Below, piece after piece: positions 3,455 through 5,542 of a DNA stretch of 5,542 nt; position 1 is the stretch's first letter; every line of letters starts with the position of its first letter. The translations under genes and the position numbers were made by a program. Origin of the DNA: Chloroflexota bacterium (GTDB lineage: Bacteria; Chloroflexota; Anaerolineae; 4572-78; J111); NCBI GenBank assembly GCA_003694775.1, contig RFJV01000538.1:1-5542 (forward strand). The letters are read 5' to 3'. The notes under the pieces are model-generated. The model did no database searches. It had not been told where the DNA came from and was given only the letters and a program-made list of their open reading frames with translations.

Positions 3455-5542
3455 TCACAGTTCTACGGCTTCCAGCAGACCGGCAGATTCCCAGGCCAGC
3501 AAACCACCCTGCAGAATTTTGACATTCCGGAACCCTTGCCTCTGCAGGGCCGCCGCGGCCCGCCGACTGCGGCGACCACTGCGGCAGGTCAATACAATAT
3601 CATCGCGCCCATCAAAAAGCGTAGCGTCGGTCAATATCCGGCCCAGAGGAACCGGTATTGCCCCCGGTACATGCCCGCGGCGATACTCCCGCGGCTCCCG
3701 CACGTCGATTATCAGCGGCGGGTTATCGGTGTGAATACGATTCCACAATTCCAGCGGTGTAATTTCGGCAATTGAGTCTGTGGAGGTATCCGTGTACAGC
3801 GGAATATGTACCGGGTAGTGACGCTTGGGCAGATTCTGGCACTCCTTGAAGACTTTGACATCACATTCGTAAATGCACACCGCCGGGTCCAGCACGTGAT
3901 AGAACAGGTGGGAGACCGCCTCCTCTTCCAGCAGAAAATGAGACTCGCCGAGTTCATCGTAAAAACCGGTAGATTTCATCAAATCCAGCACCGGTTTCTG
4001 CACCTTCATCAGAAACAGGTCGCCGCCCCGCTCTTTGCAGGTGCGCAGGACATTTTCCAGCATGTAGATGCCGCTGAAATCGCAGTGGTTGACTCCGTGC
4101 AGGCGCAACAGCAGGAAGCGCTGTTCCGGATTGACCGACATATGCTCCAGGATGGCATCTTCCACGTGGTTGACCGCCCCAAAGTAAAGGTCTCCGGAAA
4201 TTTTCAGGATGCACAGTTGGGGACAAACCGGCTGGTCCGGCTCCCGTTCGACAAAGTGCATAAAGGAGGGGTCGGGACCCACGGCAAAGACCCGCGGCAG
4301 GCTGGTCTTCATAATATAATAGGCAAAGGAGAGGGTGACGCCCAGCAGAACCGCGCTTTCAATGGGCAGGAACATCGTTCCCAGGAAGGTGGCCACCATG
4401 ATGACCGCGTCGCCGCGGGCGCCGCGCCAGATGCGGGCAATTTCGGCCCGGTCGACCAGCCCCACCGCGGTGACAATCAGCACTCCGGCCAGAGCGGTGC
4501 GGGGCAGGTAGGCGGCCCAGGGAGCCAGTGCCAGCATGGCAACCAGCACAAAAAGGCTGGCAAACACACCGCTGATAGCCGTCCGGGCGCCGGACTGCAG
4601 GCTGACCACCGACCGGGAGAACGAACCGGCCCCGGCATAGCCGGAAAAGAAGCCGCAGGCAATATTGGCCAGCCCCTGCCCCACAAATTCCTGGTTGTTG
4701 TCCAGCCGCTGGCCGGTCTGGGCGGCCAGCGAGCGGGCAATGGCCGTGGTTTGAATCAGCCCGATGAGCGCCACGGCCAGAGCGCCGGTGCTGAGCTGGG
4801 CGAGCAGTTCGCCATCGAACAGGGGCAAACGGGCCAGCGGCGGCAGTTTTGCCGGCAAACTGCCAATCACATCCACGCCGTTTTTGTCCAGTCCGAGGAA
4901 ATAGACAATGGCCGTCGCGGCCAGCATGGCAATCAGCGGGCCGGGAAGCTTCCGGTTGATGCGGCGGAGTACCACAATCACAACGATGGTTCCTACCCCC
5001 AGCAAAGCGGTTGGGAGGTTAATTTCCGGCAAATGGGTCACAATCCCGGCGACGGTCTCCAGCAGGTTGCGGCTGGCAATCTGCAGTCCCAGCAGGTGGC
5101 GGAGCTGCCCCAGCAGAATCAAAATGCCCGCGCCGCTGGCAAACCCCACAATCACCGAATGGGAGACAAAATTGACCAGCACGCCCAGCCGGCTCAGGCC
5201 GATGAGCAGTTGGATGGTCCCGGCCATTACCGCCAGCACGCCCGCGGCCACCAGATAGTCCGGCGACCCCGGTACGGCGACCGTCATCAGCACCGACAAA
5301 ACCAGCAGGGAAATGGCATTTGCCGGGCCGGTCTTCATTTCGCGCGATGACCCCCACAGCCCGCCCACAATAGAGCCAACGATGTTGGTATACAGGCCGT
5401 ACTCCGGCGGCAGTTCGGCAATCAGAGCAAAGGCCATAGACTGCGGTAAGCCAATCACTGCCACTGTGAGGCCGGCAATCACATCGGGCCAGACATCTTC
5501 TTTTTTGTACGCCTTCAGGATGTTTACCGGGCGGAGAAAATA
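3455..5542 (-). CDS. SulP-family anion transporter with STAS and rhodanese domains (5' end beyond window)
   Basis: At least 695 residues are visible, and the frame is open to the right edge, so the start codon lies outside; the visible N-terminus (YFLRPVNILKAYKKEDVWPD) is ordinary SulP sequence and GTG 5482 is unlikely to be the start. The membrane domain (5542 to about 4300) has roughly ten to twelve hydrophobic segments, the signature GLTVAVIGLPQSMAFALIA with PPEYGLYT, and NQEFVGQGLANIACGFFSGY. A cytoplasmic STAS domain follows (about 4225-3893, from LCILKISGDLYFGAV through HCDFSGIYMLENVL). Then comes a linker with C-X3-C-X7-C (3877-3839) and a rhodanese domain (about 3766-3458) with IIDVREPREYRRGHVPGA and the active loop CRSGRRS, its cysteine at 3586-3584. 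SulP proteins carry sulfate, bicarbonate or other anions; the substrate cannot be read from sequence. The intact sulfurtransferase cysteine suggests, but does not prove, a link to sulfur handling. glpX follows after 8 bases. Confidence 0.93.
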   Translation of the reverse strand, partial: YFLRPVNILKAYKKEDVWPDVIAGLTVAVIGLPQSMAFALIAELPPEYGLYTNIVGSIVGGLWGSSREMKTGPANAISLLVLSVLMTVAVPGSPDYLVAAGVLAVMAGTIQLLIGLSRLGVLVNFVSHSVIVGFASGAGILILLGQLRHLLGLQIASRNLLETVAGIVTHLPEINLPTALLGVGTIVVIVVLRRINRKLPGPLIAMLAATAIVYFLGLDKNGVDVIGSLPAKLPPLARLPLFDGELLAQLSTGALAVALIGLIQTTAIARSLAAQTGQRLDNNQEFVGQGLANIACGFFSGYAGAGSFSRSVVSLQSGARTAISGVFASLFVLVAMLALAPWAAYLPRTALAGVLIVTAVGLVDRAEIARIWRGARGDAVIMVATFLGTMFLPIESAVLLGVTLSFAYYIMKTSLPRVFAVGPDPSFMHFVEREPDQPVCPQLCILKISGDLYFGAVNHVEDAILEHMSVNPEQRFLLLRLHGVNHCDFSGIYMLENVLRTCKERGGDLFLMKVQKPVLDLMKSTGFYDELGESHFLLEEEAVSHLFYHVLDPAVCIYECDVKVFKECQNLPKRHYPVHIPLYTDTSTDSIAEITPLELWNRIHTDNPPLIIDVREPREYRRGHVPGAIPVPLGRILTDATLFDGRDDIVLTCRSGRRSRRAAAALQRQGFRNVKILQGGLLAWESAGLLEAVEL
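3458..3766 (-). other. C-terminal rhodanese domain of the SulP transporter
   Basis: About 100 residues form a complete single rhodanese domain at the end of the transporter. Seen are LIIDVREPREYRRGHVPGA (strand plus CH2A-like motif), an aspartate-rich turn before IVLTCRSGRRS (active-site loop, catalytic Cys present), and GFRNVKILQGGLLAWESAG, the usual closing motif. The six-residue loop size fits sulfurtransferases and not Cdc25-type phosphatases, whose loop is one residue longer. It should face the cytoplasm after the STAS domain. Confidence 0.9.

Noticed and set aside
3806..5350. A 514-codon open frame on the plus strand opposite the transporter gene
   Set aside because: It is antisense to a clearly recognised SulP gene, its product is glycine-, glutamine- and histidine-rich with no recognisable domain, and such frames are common opposite high-GC genes. 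It is a shadow.

Overview
The window is about 60% GC and gene-dense. It holds six protein genes on two facing transcription units. The infC-rpmI-rplT cluster and prmC are universal bacterial genes. The wording of L20 and L35 (L20 starting [11 protein letters not shown]35 with [12 protein letters not shown] and LMPY near the end) and the GlpX variant look most like Chloroflexota to me. A high-GC Clostridia relative is the second choice. This placement rests on remembered family style and not on a search.

Layout. Positions 22-918 (+) carry prmC, the methyltransferase for the glutamine of peptide release factors. Its ATG overlaps a TGA in the neighbouring frame, so it may be coupled to a gene lying left of the window. 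Everything else is on the minus strand, read from right to left: a SulP anion transporter with STAS and rhodanese domains (5542-3455, its 5' end cut by the window edge); glpX, a class II fructose-1,6-bisphosphatase of divergent type (3446-2421); then infC (2290-1775), rpmI (1567-1358) and rplT (1341-991). The minus-strand unit ends at a strong intrinsic terminator (913-947) in the short gap between the convergent rplT and prmC. No gene-free stretch exceeds 300 bases. The longest is the 207-base infC-rpmI spacer, which contains RNA-like structure.

How the genes work together. infC, rpmI and rplT make IF3, L35 and L20, a standard set usually autoregulated through L20 and, for infC, through IF3 discrimination against a non-standard start codon. 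Here infC has no in-frame ATG, GTG or TTG at the right place and very probably starts at ATA (or at ATC two codons earlier). The spacer before rpmI can form a hairpin whose loop is complementary to a segment 71 nt upstream, a plausible L20-operator pseudoknot. The transporter and glpX are only 8 bases apart and probably cotranscribed. A hairpin between glpX and infC may separate them from, or attenuate readthrough into, the translation genes.

Points most worth following: the infC start codon, the structured infC-rpmI spacer, the altered metal-site residues of the GlpX protein, and the transporter-rhodanese fusion with its cysteine-rich linker. I see no mobile elements, CRISPR arrays, tRNAs, rRNAs or clearly new multi-gene system.
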